The position numbers and the translations under genes were made by a program. 64,000 nt of DNA from NCBI RefSeq assembly GCF_946482605.1, contig NZ_CAMLSE010000012.1, positions 199,919 through 263,918 of the forward strand, given 5' to 3'. Below the pieces are notes generated by a model. That model saw nothing but the letters and a program-made list of their open reading frames with translations, searched no databases and was not told the origin of the DNA. Below, piece after piece: positions 17,275 through 26,588 of this stretch (within the stretch, counting starts at the first letter, position 1; each line of letters opens with the position of its first letter). This DNA comes from an uncultured Dyadobacter sp. GTDB lineage: Bacteria; Bacteroidota; Bacteroidia; Cytophagales; Spirosomataceae.

Positions 17275-17692
17275 GCCGCCGGGCATAAAAAATGCCAGGA
17301 GCAAGCGCGCCAGGCATCTGATTTTCAAGTGATCCCGTTGTAATTCGAACCGCACCGGCGGCCCGGACAAGACCTACTGCTTAGAAGCGGACGCCGTGCA
17401 GGCGGTTTTCGGACTGATCCAGATCATTGGGGATGTAATCCAAGCCGCCGGGCATAAAAAATGCCCGGAGCAAGCGCGCCAGGCATCTGATTTTCAAGTG
17501 ATCCCGTTGTAATTCGAACCGCACCGGCGGCCCGGACAAGACCTACTGCTTAGAAGCGGACGCCGTGCAGGCGGTTTTCGGACTGATCCAGATCATTGGG
17601 GATGTAATCCAAGCCGCCGGGCATAAAAAATGCCCGGAGCAAGCGCGCCAGGCATCTGATTTTCAAGTGATCCCGTTGTGATTCGAACACAA
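17275..17692. repeat. 169-bp tandem repeats built from broken tRNA-Arg
   Basis: Two copies (17275-17443 and 17444-17612) are identical but for one base, and a third partial copy (17613-17692) runs into the intact tRNA-Arg gene. On the minus strand each full copy contains the tRNA 3' part (T-loop TTCGAAT, acceptor CGGGATC) and the anticodon loop CTTCTAA, but a 16-base insert (CGCACCGGCGGCCCGG on the plus strand) splits the T-arm and the anticodon stem no longer pairs. Each also contains the stem-loop CCGGGCAT-AAAAA-ATGCCCGG that follows the tRNA (copy 1 has one mismatch in it). The array is probably a duplication of the tRNA tail. Confidence 0.85.
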
Positions 17693-17741
17693 GACCTACT
17701 GCTTAGAAGGCAGTTGCTCTATCCAGCTGAGCTACGGGACC
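17668..17741 (-). tRNA. tRNA-Arg (UCU)
   Basis: On the minus strand the gene begins GGTCCCG and ends CGGGATC plus discriminator A, a 7-bp acceptor with one G-U pair. The D-stem GCTC/GAGC, anticodon stem ACTGC/GCAGT with loop CTTCTAA, and T-stem TTGTG/CACAA with TTCGAAT are all intact. The anticodon TCT reads AGA and AGG. CCA is not encoded. Its 3' end is repeated upstream in the 169-bp array. Confidence 0.93.
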
Positions 17742-17750
17742 CTGTTATTA

Positions 17751-17773
17751 ACCTACTGCTTAGAAGACAGTTG
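17751..17773 (-). repeat. Fourth tRNA-Arg anticodon-arm fragment
   Basis: These 23 bases match the anticodon arm region of the intact tRNA-Arg (17694-17716) at 22 positions, only 10 bases before the 5' end of that tRNA. Further on, CTTCTAA (17793-17799) is the inverse of TTAGAAG inside the fragment. No complete tRNA can be folded here. Confidence 0.6.
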
Positions 17774-17799
17774 CCGCTGGGCAATCGAACTGCTTCTAA

Positions 17800-18020
17800 C
17801 ATAAGCGGGTGCAAAGGTATTCAAAAAGTTTCAATATCAAGCAGAGAACGGTGGCATTTCTCGATAAAAGATGTTGGCATTTCGTTAATGATCACATAAC
17901 CATGCATTTCTGCACCGGACTGACCCGACAAAATCGTACCCTCTTCAAAAGTTTTGATTTGATCCACTTCCAGCTTTCTGAATTCAGCCGCGGAATTTGC
18001 TTCGCCAGTGAACAATAAAA
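17800..18020. other. Spacer between tRNA-Arg and tRNA-Pro units
   Basis: I see no gene here: the open frames are short, lack family features and overlap tRNA-derived sequence. The promoter of the leftward tRNA-Arg should lie near 17760-17800, partly within the fragment described there. Confidence 0.4.
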
Positions 18021-18054
18021 AAAAGGACAAAATAGAAGTCTATTTTGTCCTTTT
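18021..18054 (-). terminator. Terminator of the tRNA-Ser/tRNA-Pro unit
   Basis: AAAAGGACAAAATA (18021-18034) pairs exactly with TATTTTGTCCTTTT (18041-18054), loop 6 bases. On the minus strand it continues into further T residues, five bases after the tRNA-Pro 3' end. Confidence 0.85.
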
Positions 18055-18057
18055 GAT

Positions 18058-18132
<75 letters not shown>

Positions 18133-18191
18133 AGCTTTGACTTATTCTGTTACTCAAAAGTAAGTCAATTTTCAGACGTTTAGAAAAGGTG

Positions 18192-18278
18192 TAGAGGAAG
18201 CGGGATTCGAACCCGCGGTACCCTTGCGAGTACGGCAGTTTAGCAAACTACTGGTTTCAGCCACTCACCCATCCCTCC
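18192..18278 (-). tRNA. tRNA-Ser (GCU)
   Basis: A class II tRNA of 87 bases on the minus strand with the long variable arm (TACTCGCAAGGGTA region), anticodon loop TTGCTAA with GCT, and T-arm GCGGG/CCCGC. The acceptor GGAGGGA/TTCCTCT includes two G-U pairs, and the discriminator reads A, where bacterial tRNA-Ser usually has G. It should read AGC and AGU. Confidence 0.9.
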
Positions 18279-18297
18279 TTCTTTCCGTTCTGGGTTG

Positions 18298-18330
18298 CAA
18301 ATATAGAGGGTTCGCTTTCAGAAAAGCAAA
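18298..18330 (-). promoter_or_regulatory. Promoter of the tRNA-Ser/tRNA-Pro unit
   Basis: On the minus strand TTTG (18330-18327) is followed after 21 bases by TATATTTG (18305-18298), an exact TAnnTTTG box, about 20 bases before the tRNA-Ser 5' end. Confidence 0.65.
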
Positions 18331-18362
18331 CATTTGAAGAAAAAAACTTTACCAGAAGCCTG

Positions 18363-18378
18363 AATTCCCTATTTTTGC
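18363..18378 (+). promoter_or_regulatory. -7 promoter box of the VWA gene
   Basis: AATTCCCTATTTTTGC contains TATTTTTG (TAnnTTTG), 31 bases before the ATG. The same 16-mer occurs at 19377-19392 in front of the next gene, so both may respond to the same sigma factor or regulator. Confidence 0.55.
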
Positions 18379-18408
18379 CAAAGTTTAAATTACCCCAATA
18401 CGTTCATT

Positions 18409-19371
18409 ATGAACTGGAATTACCCCTTTGAAAGCACTGAATATTTTTTTATATTTTTTTTCATTTTTGCCTACACAGCCTACATTATCCGAACTGTCCG
18501 GATCGCCCGGCAGCTTCAGACGACTGCCCGCACATTAATCATCAAGCTCTTTTTACGGACGATTACTTTCTCACTTTTAATCATCAGCCTTCTTGGGCCT
18601 TCATTCGGAGAAGCCGAGCGCGATATTCAGGCCAAAGGCAAGGACATCTTTTTGGTTGTGGATCTTTCCAAATCGATGGACGCGGCCGATGTCATCCCTT
18701 CACGGCTCGAAAAAGTCAAGTTTGAAATGAACCGCTTTGTACAGAGCGAACGTGCCAACCGCATCGGCATCATCATTTTCTCCAATGACGCATTCATCCA
18801 TGTCCCGCTCACCTATGACGCGGCTGCATTGGAACTGTTCATTCAGTCGCTGCAGACAGATCTGCTGCCTACGAATGGTACCAACATCTGCGGCGCGATA
18901 GAGATGGCTTACAACAAGTTGCTGAATACCGCTGACCCTACGAGTCGCTCCAAGATGATGGTGGTTTTCACCGATGGGGAAAATAGCTCGGCGTGCAGCA
19001 ATGCAATGTTCAACAACCTCCGGCGGTTCGGGATCGGCATGTATGCCGTAGCAGTCGGCACCAAAGTAGGCATCAGTATCCAGCAGAATGGCAAACCGAT
19101 GATGGACAAGTACGACAAGCTGGTGATCAGCAAGCTGGATGAAAATTTTCTGAGAGGCATAGCCACCTCTTCCAGGGGATCGTATTATGAACTGAACAAT
19201 TCCCATAATGATATTCAGAAACTTATCAACGACGTCAACCTGGCCGAGGGTACACTGGTGGACTCGCGAACGATCACCGTCATCAGCAATAAATACTACT
19301 ATTTCCTGGGTGCAGCACTCGTTCTGATCCTGCTGGATGTTTTAATTACAATCGGAACGTTTCGACTGTAA
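18409..19371 (+). CDS. VWA domain membrane protein, BatB-like
   Basis: A 320-residue protein with two N-terminal membrane helices (about residues 10-27 and 45-63), a periplasm- or cytosol-facing von Willebrand factor A domain and a C-terminal helix (about 297-318). The metal-ion-dependent adhesion site is complete: DLSKS near residue 85, the Thr in GTNI and FTDGE. This architecture is that of BatA/BatB proteins of the Bacteroides aerotolerance cluster, which is thought to work with a MoxR ATPase in envelope stress. The TPR gene just downstream supports this, but no MoxR gene or second VWA gene is within view upstream, where tRNAs lie. Confidence 0.82.
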   Translation: MNWNYPFESTEYFFIFFFIFAYTAYIIRTVRIARQLQTTARTLIIKLFLRTITFSLLIISLLGPSFGEAERDIQAKGKDIFLVVDLSKSMDAADVIPSRLEKVKFEMNRFVQSERANRIGIIIFSNDAFIHVPLTYDAAALELFIQSLQTDLLPTNGTNICGAIEMAYNKLLNTADPTSRSKMMVVFTDGENSSACSNAMFNNLRRFGIGMYAVAVGTKVGISIQQNGKPMMDKYDKLVISKLDENFLRGIATSSRGSYYELNNSHNDIQKLINDVNLAEGTLVDSRTITVISNKYYYFLGAALVLILLDVLITIGTFRL

Positions 19372-19376
19372 GGATC

Positions 19377-19392
19377 AATTCCCTATTTTTGC
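19377..19392 (+). promoter_or_regulatory. -7 promoter box of the TPR gene
   Basis: The 16-mer AATTCCCTATTTTTGC, identical to the one at 18363, carries TATTTTTG 19 bases before the ATG. It gives the TPR gene its own start within the Bat pair. Confidence 0.5.
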
Positions 19393-19410
19393 AGGCAAAT
19401 GTGAACCGAT

Positions 19411-20130
19411 ATGACGTCTTTGATTCTCTATGTCCTGCTCTGGCTTTGGGATAACCGGACTTTCGATTCCATTACGAAGGCCAACCAGAGAAAACTGGAT
19501 GCGGAACAAGCTTTCAAGGGCAAGCAGTATAAGAAATCGGCCGAATTGTACCGGCAGATCACTTATGGCTCTCTCTTTTCGGATCCGGCAGCGAGACTTA
19601 ACCTTGCCCATTCGTTCTATAAAATGGGTGACTACAAGCAGGCATTGACACATTACCGGTTGCTCAGCGAAATTGACGATAATGCCATCGCATCGGTCGC
19701 AAACTCACAGATTGCATTAATCAGGGTCATCAGGAAAGATACAGCCAGCGCGTTGGTCAGCCTGAGATCCGCGGTGCGGCAGGAGCCCGGTAACAACCTC
19801 GCCAGAACAAATTATATCATCCTGAAAAAAAGCTTCTCCGGTATCGAACAGCCTTCGGATATCAGTACCAGAAAGCAGCGGTCCAGCCAACAGTCTATCG
19901 CGCCCAACGAACAGGAAACGCCTCCGGAGCAAAAACCGGAATCGCGGGAAGTAACGGAAGACTTCAAAAAAGAAGAACTGCTTAAAAGTCTCAAAGCGAT
20001 GAACATGTCGGAAGAACAGGCCCGGGCTATCCTGGATGCCATGAAATCGAACGAATCGCAATATATTTACCAGCTCCGGCGCAAACAATACAACAGAACG
20101 CCGGGACGAAAAACCGAAATCGAATGGTGA
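19411..20130 (+). CDS. TPR repeat protein, BatC-like
   Basis: A 239-residue protein with a hydrophobic N-terminal segment (about residues 3-13), then two to three tetratricopeptide repeats (residues about 27-130; the pattern [23 protein letters not shown] is a clear TPR) and a charged Gln/Glu/Lys-rich tail ending in basic residues ([11 protein letters not shown]). It follows the VWA gene by 39 bases and fits BatC, the TPR partner of BatB. TPRs mediate protein contacts, so it probably docks to the VWA protein at the membrane. No enzymatic motif is visible. Confidence 0.75.
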   Translation: MTSLILYVLLWLWDNRTFDSITKANQRKLDAEQAFKGKQYKKSAELYRQITYGSLFSDPAARLNLAHSFYKMGDYKQALTHYRLLSEIDDNAIASVANSQIALIRVIRKDTASALVSLRSAVRQEPGNNLARTNYIILKKSFSGIEQPSDISTRKQRSSQQSIAPNEQETPPEQKPESREVTEDFKKEELLKSLKAMNMSEEQARAILDAMKSNESQYIYQLRRKQYNRTPGRKTEIEW

Positions 20131-20146
20131 TTTTACCCATAATCCA

Positions 20147-21082
20147 ATGAACAGCATACCAGCAACCAACTTCCAGTTCCCGGGTCAGACAGGCTTCTAC
20201 AAAGGAAAAGTCCGCGACGTTTATTCATTCGAAAAACGACTGATCATGATCGCAACAGATCGCATTTCTGCATTCGACGTGATCCTGCCCCGGGCTATTC
20301 CCTACAAAGGACAAGTCCTGAACCAGATAGCCGCACACTTCCTGAGCGCTACATCCGATATCGTTCCCAACTGGCTTGAAGAAGTCCCCGATCCAAACGT
20401 CAGCATCGGTCTCAAATGCCAGGCATATCCGGTGGAAATGGTCGTAAGGGGTTATCTGGCCGGCCACGCCTGGCGGGAATACAAAGCAGGTAAGCGTTCG
20501 GTATGCGGCGTTGCATTGCCCGAAGGCCTGAAAGAAAACGACAAACTCCCCCAGCCGATCATTACGCCTACCACCAAAGCACATGAAGGCCACGATGAAG
20601 ATATTTCAAGAGAGGAAATCCTCGCGCAGGGGCTCGTGAGTGCGGACGAGTACGAGCATCTGGAACGCTACACGCTCGCCTTGTTTGCCAGGGGAACGGA
20701 AATGGCTGCCGACCAGGGGCTGATCCTCGTGGATACCAAATATGAGTTCGGACAGCTGGATGGCACGATTTATTTAATAGACGAGATCCACACTCCCGAC
20801 TCCTCAAGATACTTCTACAAGGACACTTATGAGGAAAATCAGCGCTCCGAAATCCCGCAAAAGCAGCTTAGCAAGGAATTTGTAAGGGAATGGCTGATCG
20901 AGAACGGTTTTCAGGGCAAAGAAGGCCAGAGCGTCCCCGAGATGAGCGATGAACGCGTACAATCCATTTCGGACCGCTACATCGAGCTATTTGAGAAAGT
21001 AACTGGCAACAAATTCCAGAAAAACAACCTGGACAACCCGCTGAAAAGAATCGAAACAGCCGTATTGCGCACATTGGCGTAA
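20147..21082 (+). CDS. purC: SAICAR synthase (purine biosynthesis)
   Basis: A 311-residue phosphoribosylaminoimidazole-succinocarboxamide synthase, which ATP-dependently joins CAIR and aspartate to make SAICAR in de novo purine synthesis. The phosphate-binding GKVRDVYSF near residue 17, the Asp-contacting [14 protein letters not shown] block near 99 and the late [15 protein letters not shown] motif are intact. The length is that of the longer PurC form, typical of Bacteroidota, rather than the 240-residue E. coli type. It lies 16 bases after the TPR gene, so it is probably in the same transcript, although functionally unrelated. Confidence 0.95.
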   Translation: MNSIPATNFQFPGQTGFYKGKVRDVYSFEKRLIMIATDRISAFDVILPRAIPYKGQVLNQIAAHFLSATSDIVPNWLEEVPDPNVSIGLKCQAYPVEMVVRGYLAGHAWREYKAGKRSVCGVALPEGLKENDKLPQPIITPTTKAHEGHDEDISREEILAQGLVSADEYEHLERYTLALFARGTEMAADQGLILVDTKYEFGQLDGTIYLIDEIHTPDSSRYFYKDTYEENQRSEIPQKQLSKEFVREWLIENGFQGKEGQSVPEMSDERVQSISDRYIELFEKVTGNKFQKNNLDNPLKRIETAVLRTLA

Positions 21083-21136
21083 AAAACTGCTCTGTACAAC
21101 TACACTAAATATTTGTTCGACAAAACGACAAACGCA

Positions 21137-21559
21137 ATGGATTTTAAACTGGAAAAGAAGGAACAATACGTCTATATGGAAGTGGCCGAAACAGCCTTTG
21201 CCGAAGATGTACCAGCTTCTTTCGAAGAAACAGCCCGCTCGCTTTTCCGGGAAGGTTACCACAGCCTGATCGTAAACGTGCAAACCGTGAAATCACTGGA
21301 TGCGGCCGGAATCATGATATTAAAGAAAGTAAACCGCCTCTGCGCCAACGATCTCGGCCTGCTCGTGCTCGTAACGCGGGATGACGATTTTATCGATACG
21401 CTGGAAGACCTGCGCATCCCGGACCTGACGGTTTTACCAACCAAAGAGGAAGCTATCGACGCCGTTTTCATGCACAGTCTTGAAAATGAGTTCGGTGCGG
21501 GGGACGACGATTATGACGACGAGGACTATGAAGGCGTGAGCGAATCGAAAGAACCGTAA
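21137..21559 (+). CDS. STAS domain protein (anti-anti-sigma factor-like)
   Basis: A 140-residue protein from the ATG at 21137; an upstream in-frame ATG at 21113 adds eight residues with no conserved features. It has one STAS domain (residues about 8-105): the strand [19 protein letters not shown] carries the SLDAAG loop, where the Ser in the SpoIIAA group is the site of phosphorylation by an anti-sigma kinase. A very acidic tail ([14 protein letters not shown]) follows. It may sense or tune stress responses, but no anti-sigma kinase or sigma factor is near. A strong terminator follows. Confidence 0.8.
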   Translation: MDFKLEKKEQYVYMEVAETAFAEDVPASFEETARSLFREGYHSLIVNVQTVKSLDAAGIMILKKVNRLCANDLGLLVLVTRDDDFIDTLEDLRIPDLTVLPTKEEAIDAVFMHSLENEFGAGDDDYDDEDYEGVSESKEP

Positions 21560-21594
21560 TATTTGAATAGTATAATTTTCAGCCACTTACACAA

Positions 21595-21628
21595 ACGTCC
21601 CGCCGAGCTTCGGCGGGACGTTTTTTTT
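21595..21628 (+). terminator. Rho-independent terminator after the STAS gene
   Basis: ACGTCCCGCCGA (21595-21606) pairs perfectly with TCGGCGGGACGT (21610-21621), loop 3 bases, followed by eight T residues. Confidence 0.93.
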
Positions 21629-21958
21629 ATGCCATTCTAATACTTTTTATATTTTACCCAGACGCTTTTTGTAATCCTCCAAGTCACCGAAAAGTGCCTT
21701 TCGACATTCCAGAAATGGCAACGAATAGCGGCATTCGTTATGGCTTTATCAATATTTCGATAATAATTGTAATTAATCGGCCAAATGCATATTCGGGATA
21801 GAAAATTTTGCCATTCCCATAATAAGCCAAATATTTTTTATGGGTATATTGCGTGGCTTTACCCAAAACATCACACACTGGCGTTTTCGCTTTCCTTTTA
21901 AAGTGCTTATTTAAACAGATTCTAATTACGAATTTGTTAATTACCTACAATTCGATAA
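21629..21958. other. Leader and promoter region of gltB
   Basis: This AT-rich 330-base gap precedes gltB. A perfect 7-bp inverted repeat (AACGAAT 21720-21726 and ATTCGTT 21733-21739) and a TAATTAC...TTAATTAC repeat near 21920-21940 are candidate regulator sites. I found no exact TAnnTTTG box and no gene. Confidence 0.4.
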
Positions 21959-24900
21959 ATGTCGCAAATGTCTGAACAAATGGTAGAAAATCAGGGACTG
22001 TACCGCCCGGAATTTGAGCATGATGCATGTGGAATCGGTTTCCGGGCTAACATCAAGGGTCGTAAGTCGCACCAGATCGTGGCTGATGCCATTCATATGC
22101 TCGAAAGGATGGAGCATAGGGGTGCAACTGGTTTTGACCCTAACACCGGTGACGGTGCTGGTATTTTAATTCAGATCCCTCACGAGTTCTTTGTAGAAGA
22201 ATCTACCAAGTTGGGCTTCCACTTGCCTCCGGCAGGTGAGTATGGTGTAGGGATGATCTTTTTCCCGGGCAATGAGCTTGCCAGGGAAGAAAGCAGGGAT
22301 ATCCTGAACCGAAAGATCAAGAAGCTCGGCCTGCAACTGCTCGGCTACCGCAAGGTTCCTACATTGAACAATACATTGGGTGAAGGCTCTCTCTCCGTTG
22401 AACCGGCGGTTGAGCAGGTTTTCATCAAACGTCCGGACGACATTACGGACGATATGGCGTTTGAACGCAAGCTGTTCATCCTCCGCCAGGTTGCCGCAAG
22501 ATTGATTAAAGACACGGTGAAAGGTGCGAAGAACTTCTATTTCTCCTCGCTTTCATGCCGTACCATCTCATACAAAGGACAGCTCACCACTGCCCAATTG
22601 AAATATTACTTCCCGGACCTGGAAAACGAGTCGGTGGTATCTGCATTGGCAGTGGTACACTCGCGTTTCTCGACCAACACCTTCCCGTCATGGGAGCTGG
22701 CTCAGCCATTCCGCTACATCGCGCACAATGGCGAGATCAACACCGTGAAAGGTAACGTGAACTGGATCCGCGCCGGAGAAAAATCATTCGAGTCGAAATT
22801 CTTCTCGAAAGAAGAAATGGACATGCTCCTGCCGATTTGCGACAGGAACCAGTCCGACTCCGCCAACCTCGACAATGCAATCGAATTGCTGCACCTTTCG
22901 GGCCGCTCATTGCCGCATGTAATGATGATGCTCATCCCCGAAGCATGGGACGGCAACGACCAGATGGATGCGGAGCGCAAGGCATTCTACGAATACCACG
23001 CGGCCATTATGGAGCCTTGGGACGGCCCTGCGTCGATCTCGTTCACCGATGGCAAAATGGTAGGCGCTACGCTCGACCGCAACGGTCTGCGCCCGTCGCG
23101 CTACTGGGTACTCGACGACGATACCATCATCATGGGCTCGGAAGCGGGTGTATTGGAAGTAGATCAGGCAAGAGTAGTAACAAAAGGCCGCCTGCAACCC
23201 GGACGTATGTTCGTAGTGGACATGGAGCAGGGCCGCATTGTTCCCGACGAAGAAATTAAATCCCAGATCTGTTCCGCACAGCCTTACCAGCAATGGTTAG
23301 ATGAGAATAAGCTGCACGTGGACCAGCTGGACCACCCGATCCGTACCTACCGGGCTTACGACGACAATGCATTGCTGAAACGCCAGGTTGCATTCGGTTA
23401 TACATCGGAAGATTTGCGCATGATCCTCGCGCCTATGTCGCAAACGGGCATGGAAGCGATCGGTTCTATGGGTACTGATTCTCCGCTGGCCATACTTTCT
23501 GACCAGAGCCAGCATTTGTCGACGTATTTCAAACAGCTGTTCGCACAGGTTACCAACCCGCCGATCGACTCGATCCGCGAGCGTGCGATCATGTCTTTGA
23601 TCTCCTTCGTAGGCAGCACCGAGAACATTCTCACTGAAACACCAAAGCATTGCCGCCAGATCGCATTGCCGCACCCGATCCTTTCGGTGCAGGAATTCGA
23701 CAAGCTGCGGTTTGTAGATAAAGACGGTTTCCAGGCCAAAACGATCAATACTTACTTCCGTGCCGACGAGGGTGGGAAAGCATTGGAAAGAGCGCTCGAA
23801 AGGATCTGCCGTTATGCGGTGGACGCTATCGAAGACGGATTCGAGATCCTGATCCTCTCCGACCGTGCCATTGACTCCGATCACGCACCAATCCCGTCAT
23901 TGCTGGCAACCGCAACCATTCACCACCACCTGATCCGTGAAGGATTGAGGGGCAAAGTCGGTTTGCTGGTAGAAGCGGGCGACGTTTGGGAAACCCACCA
24001 CGTAGCGACACTGATCGGTTACGGCGCCGCGGGTGTTTGCCCTTACATGGCTTTTGAAACGCTTTCGCACATGAACCGTAAAGGCATGATCGATGGCGAG
24101 TTCACCGACGAAAAACTGCATTACAACTATATCAAGGCTGTTAATAAAGAGCTTTTGAAGATATTCTCGAAAATGGGAATCTCTACCCTGCAATCCTACC
24201 AGGGCGCGCAGATCTTCGAATGCGTGGGCTTGAACAAGGACGTAATCGACAAATATTTCACAGGAACTATCTCGCGGATCAGCGGTATGGGTATTCCTGA
24301 AATTGCCCGCGAGATACTCGTACGTCACAAAGTGGCTTACCACGAAACTCCTGAGCAAAAGCCAAGGCTGGAAGTGGGCGGCGTATACCAATGGAAACAA
24401 CGTGGTGAAGCACACATTTTCAACCCGGCGTCGGTACACCTGTTGCAACAATCAACGCGCAGCAACAGCTACGAGCAATTTAAGAAATACTCAAAACTGA
24501 TCGACGACCAGAGCCACAAAGCGCTTACATTGCGTGGTCTGCTTCGGTTCAAAAAAGGCAACGCAATTCCGCTGGAAGAAGTGGAGCCTGTCGAAAACAT
24601 ATTCAAACGCTTCGCAACGGGTGCCATGTCTTTCGGATCGATATCCTGGGAAGCACATACGACTCTGGCGATCGCGATGAATCGCATCGGCGGCAAATCC
24701 AACTCAGGTGAAGGTGGCGAAGACGAGCTGCGTTACAACCGCCTGCCGAATGGCGACAGCATGAATTCGCAGATCAAGCAGGTGGCATCCGGACGTTTCG
24801 GTGTAACCAGCCATTACCTGAGCAATGCGGGCGAACTGCAAATCAAAACAGCACAAGGTGCAAAACCAGGTGAAGGTGGTCAGTTGCCGGGCTTCAAGGT

Positions 24901-26539
24901 CGATGACTGGATCGGACGTACCCGTCACTCGACGCCGGGTGTAGGGCTGATCTCCCCTCCTCCTCACCACGACATTTATTCGATCGAAGATTTGGCACAG
25001 CTGATCTTTGACCTTAAAAATGCCAACCGCGCGGCACGTATCAGCGTGAAGCTGGTATCCGAGGCGGGTGTAGGAACCGTAGCATCCGGTGTCGCGAAAG
25101 CACACGCCGACCACATCCTGATCTCGGGATACGACGGCGGTACCGGCGCCTCTCCATTGAGCTCGATCCGTCACGCGGGTCTGCCCTGGGAACTGGGTCT
25201 GGCTGAAACGCACCAGACTTTGGTAAGAAATAAATTACGCGGACGGGTAACCGTTCAGGCCGACGGACAGCTCCGTACCGGGCGCGACCTTGCCATTGCC
25301 GCATTGCTCGGTGCCGAAGAATGGGGTGTAGCAACGGCTGCATTAGTAGCCGCAGGCTGTATCATGATGCGTAAATGCCACCTGAACACCTGCCCAGTGG
25401 GTGTGGCAACGCAACGCAAAGAACTGCGGGCGCTGTTCTCGGGTAAGCCTGAGCACGTGGTGAACATGTTCACATTCATGGCGGAAGAACTGCGCGAGAT
25501 CATGGCCCAGCTAGGCTTCCGCACGGTCAATGAAATGGTTGGCCAGGCTCAATACCTGGAAATCCGGAATGATATCAAGCATTGGAAATACAAAAATCTG
25601 AACTTTGACGCGATCCTGTACAAGGAAGGCGATCTGTCGGTAGCTCAGTTCAAGCAGGAAGAGCAGGATCACGGTATCGACGCCATTCTTGACCACGAAC
25701 TGATCCGCGCTTCGCAGCCCGCATTGGCGACCAAGGAAGAGATTTACGCGGAATTCCCGATCAACAACCTGAACCGTTCGGTCGGAACGATGCTCTCGAA
25801 TGAAATTTCCAAAAAGTACGGCGGCGTAGGTTTGCCAACCGGCAACATCCACTTCAAATTCCGTGGTACGGCCGGCCAGAGCTTCGGTGCATTCAATACT
25901 ACCGGTGTCCGTCTGGAACTCGAAGGCGATGCCAACGACTATTTCGGAAAAGGCCTTTGCGGAGCAGAACTGGTCGTATACCCCGATCGCGACGCGAAAT
26001 TCAAGCCGGAAGAAAACATTATCATCGGTAACGTGGCCTTCTACGGTGCTACTTCGGGTGACGCCTACATCCGCGGAACCGCGGGCGAGCGCTTCTGCGT
26101 GCGTAACTCGGGCGCGAAGGTGGTGGTCGAAGGTGTCGGCGACCACGGTCTGGAATACATGACCGGCGGTCTGGCGATCATCCTCGGGGAAACGGGCCGG
26201 AACTTCGCGGCAGGTATGTCGGGTGGTGTGGCATACGTCCTCGATAAGGCAGGCAATTTCGAAGAGAAAGTAAACAAGGAAATGGTTTCCCTGGAACCAC
26301 TCACGGATGAAGATAAGAGTATCCTGCGTGAATATCTGGATAAGCACTTCCAGTATACAACCAGCAACATTGCATTCCAATTGATCCAGAACTGGGAGCA
26401 ATCTGTAAAACAGTTTGTCAAGGTAATGCCATCTGACTTCCAAAAAGCACTGGAAGGACGTGGTATCACGCTTGCACAGCAGATTGCAGACAAAAACGTG
26501 GTGTACAAGGACATCGTCGTAGACGTAGTACACCAGTAA
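21959..26539 (+). CDS. gltB: Glutamate synthase (NADPH) large subunit
   Basis: A 1526-residue ferredoxin-dependent-like/NADPH glutamate synthase alpha chain. Domain order: class II glutamine amidotransferase with the nucleophile Cys24 in DACGIGF (about residues 24-420), central domain, FMN-binding TIM barrel (about 840-1230) with the 3Fe-4S motif CIMMRKCHLNTCPVG, and a C-terminal beta-helix (GGGXG-type) domain. Together with GltD it makes two glutamates from glutamine and 2-oxoglutarate, assimilating ammonia. The start ATG at 21959 is the nearest in-frame ATG that leaves a short propeptide before Cys24. GltD follows 49 bases downstream. Length is normal for the family. Confidence 0.97.
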   Translation: MSQMSEQMVENQGLYRPEFEHDACGIGFRANIKGRKSHQIVADAIHMLERMEHRGATGFDPNTGDGAGILIQIPHEFFVEESTKLGFHLPPAGEYGVGMIFFPGNELAREESRDILNRKIKKLGLQLLGYRKVPTLNNTLGEGSLSVEPAVEQVFIKRPDDITDDMAFERKLFILRQVAARLIKDTVKGAKNFYFSSLSCRTISYKGQLTTAQLKYYFPDLENESVVSALAVVHSRFSTNTFPSWELAQPFRYIAHNGEINTVKGNVNWIRAGEKSFESKFFSKEEMDMLLPICDRNQSDSANLDNAIELLHLSGRSLPHVMMMLIPEAWDGNDQMDAERKAFYEYHAAIMEPWDGPASISFTDGKMVGATLDRNGLRPSRYWVLDDDTIIMGSEAGVLEVDQARVVTKGRLQPGRMFVVDMEQGRIVPDEEIKSQICSAQPYQQWLDENKLHVDQLDHPIRTYRAYDDNALLKRQVAFGYTSEDLRMILAPMSQTGMEAIGSMGTDSPLAILSDQSQHLSTYFKQLFAQVTNPPIDSIRERAIMSLISFVGSTENILTETPKHCRQIALPHPILSVQEFDKLRFVDKDGFQAKTINTYFRADEGGKALERALERICRYAVDAIEDGFEILILSDRAIDSDHAPIPSLLATATIHHHLIREGLRGKVGLLVEAGDVWETHHVATLIGYGAAGVCPYMAFETLSHMNRKGMIDGEFTDEKLHYNYIKAVNKELLKIFSKMGISTLQSYQGAQIFECVGLNKDVIDKYFTGTISRISGMGIPEIAREILVRHKVAYHETPEQKPRLEVGGVYQWKQRGEAHIFNPASVHLLQQSTRSNSYEQFKKYSKLIDDQSHKALTLRGLLRFKKGNAIPLEEVEPVENIFKRFATGAMSFGSISWEAHTTLAIAMNRIGGKSNSGEGGEDELRYNRLPNGDSMNSQIKQVASGRFGVTSHYLSNAGELQIKTAQGAKPGEGGQLPGFKVDDWIGRTRHSTPGVGLISPPPHHDIYSIEDLAQLIFDLKNANRAARISVKLVSEAGVGTVASGVAKAHADHILISGYDGGTGASPLSSIRHAGLPWELGLAETHQTLVRNKLRGRVTVQADGQLRTGRDLAIAALLGAEEWGVATAALVAAGCIMMRKCHLNTCPVGVATQRKELRALFSGKPEHVVNMFTFMAEELREIMAQLGFRTVNEMVGQAQYLEIRNDIKHWKYKNLNFDAILYKEGDLSVAQFKQEEQDHGIDAILDHELIRASQPALATKEEIYAEFPINNLNRSVGTMLSNEISKKYGGVGLPTGNIHFKFRGTAGQSFGAFNTTGVRLELEGDANDYFGKGLCGAELVVYPDRDAKFKPEENIIIGNVAFYGATSGDAYIRGTAGERFCVRNSGAKVVVEGVGDHGLEYMTGGLAIILGETGRNFAAGMSGGVAYVLDKAGNFEEKVNKEMVSLEPLTDEDKSILREYLDKHFQYTTSNIAFQLIQNWEQSVKQFVKVMPSDFQKALEGRGITLAQQIADKNVVYKDIVVDVVHQ

Positions 26540-26588
26540 TTTTCAGTTTCAAGATCAACTATCAGAATTTTTTAAATCAGTAATAAGA

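Noticed and set aside
17275..17692. Direct repeats considered as a CRISPR array
   Set aside because: The repeat unit is 169 bp with no spacers and carries tRNA sequence.
17678..17899. Plus-strand open frame of 73 codons
   Set aside because: It overlaps the tRNA-Arg gene and repeat-derived sequence and has no coding features.
25511..26533. Minus-strand frame of 340 codons within gltB
   Set aside because: It is the complementary shadow of gltB, which is fully conserved here.
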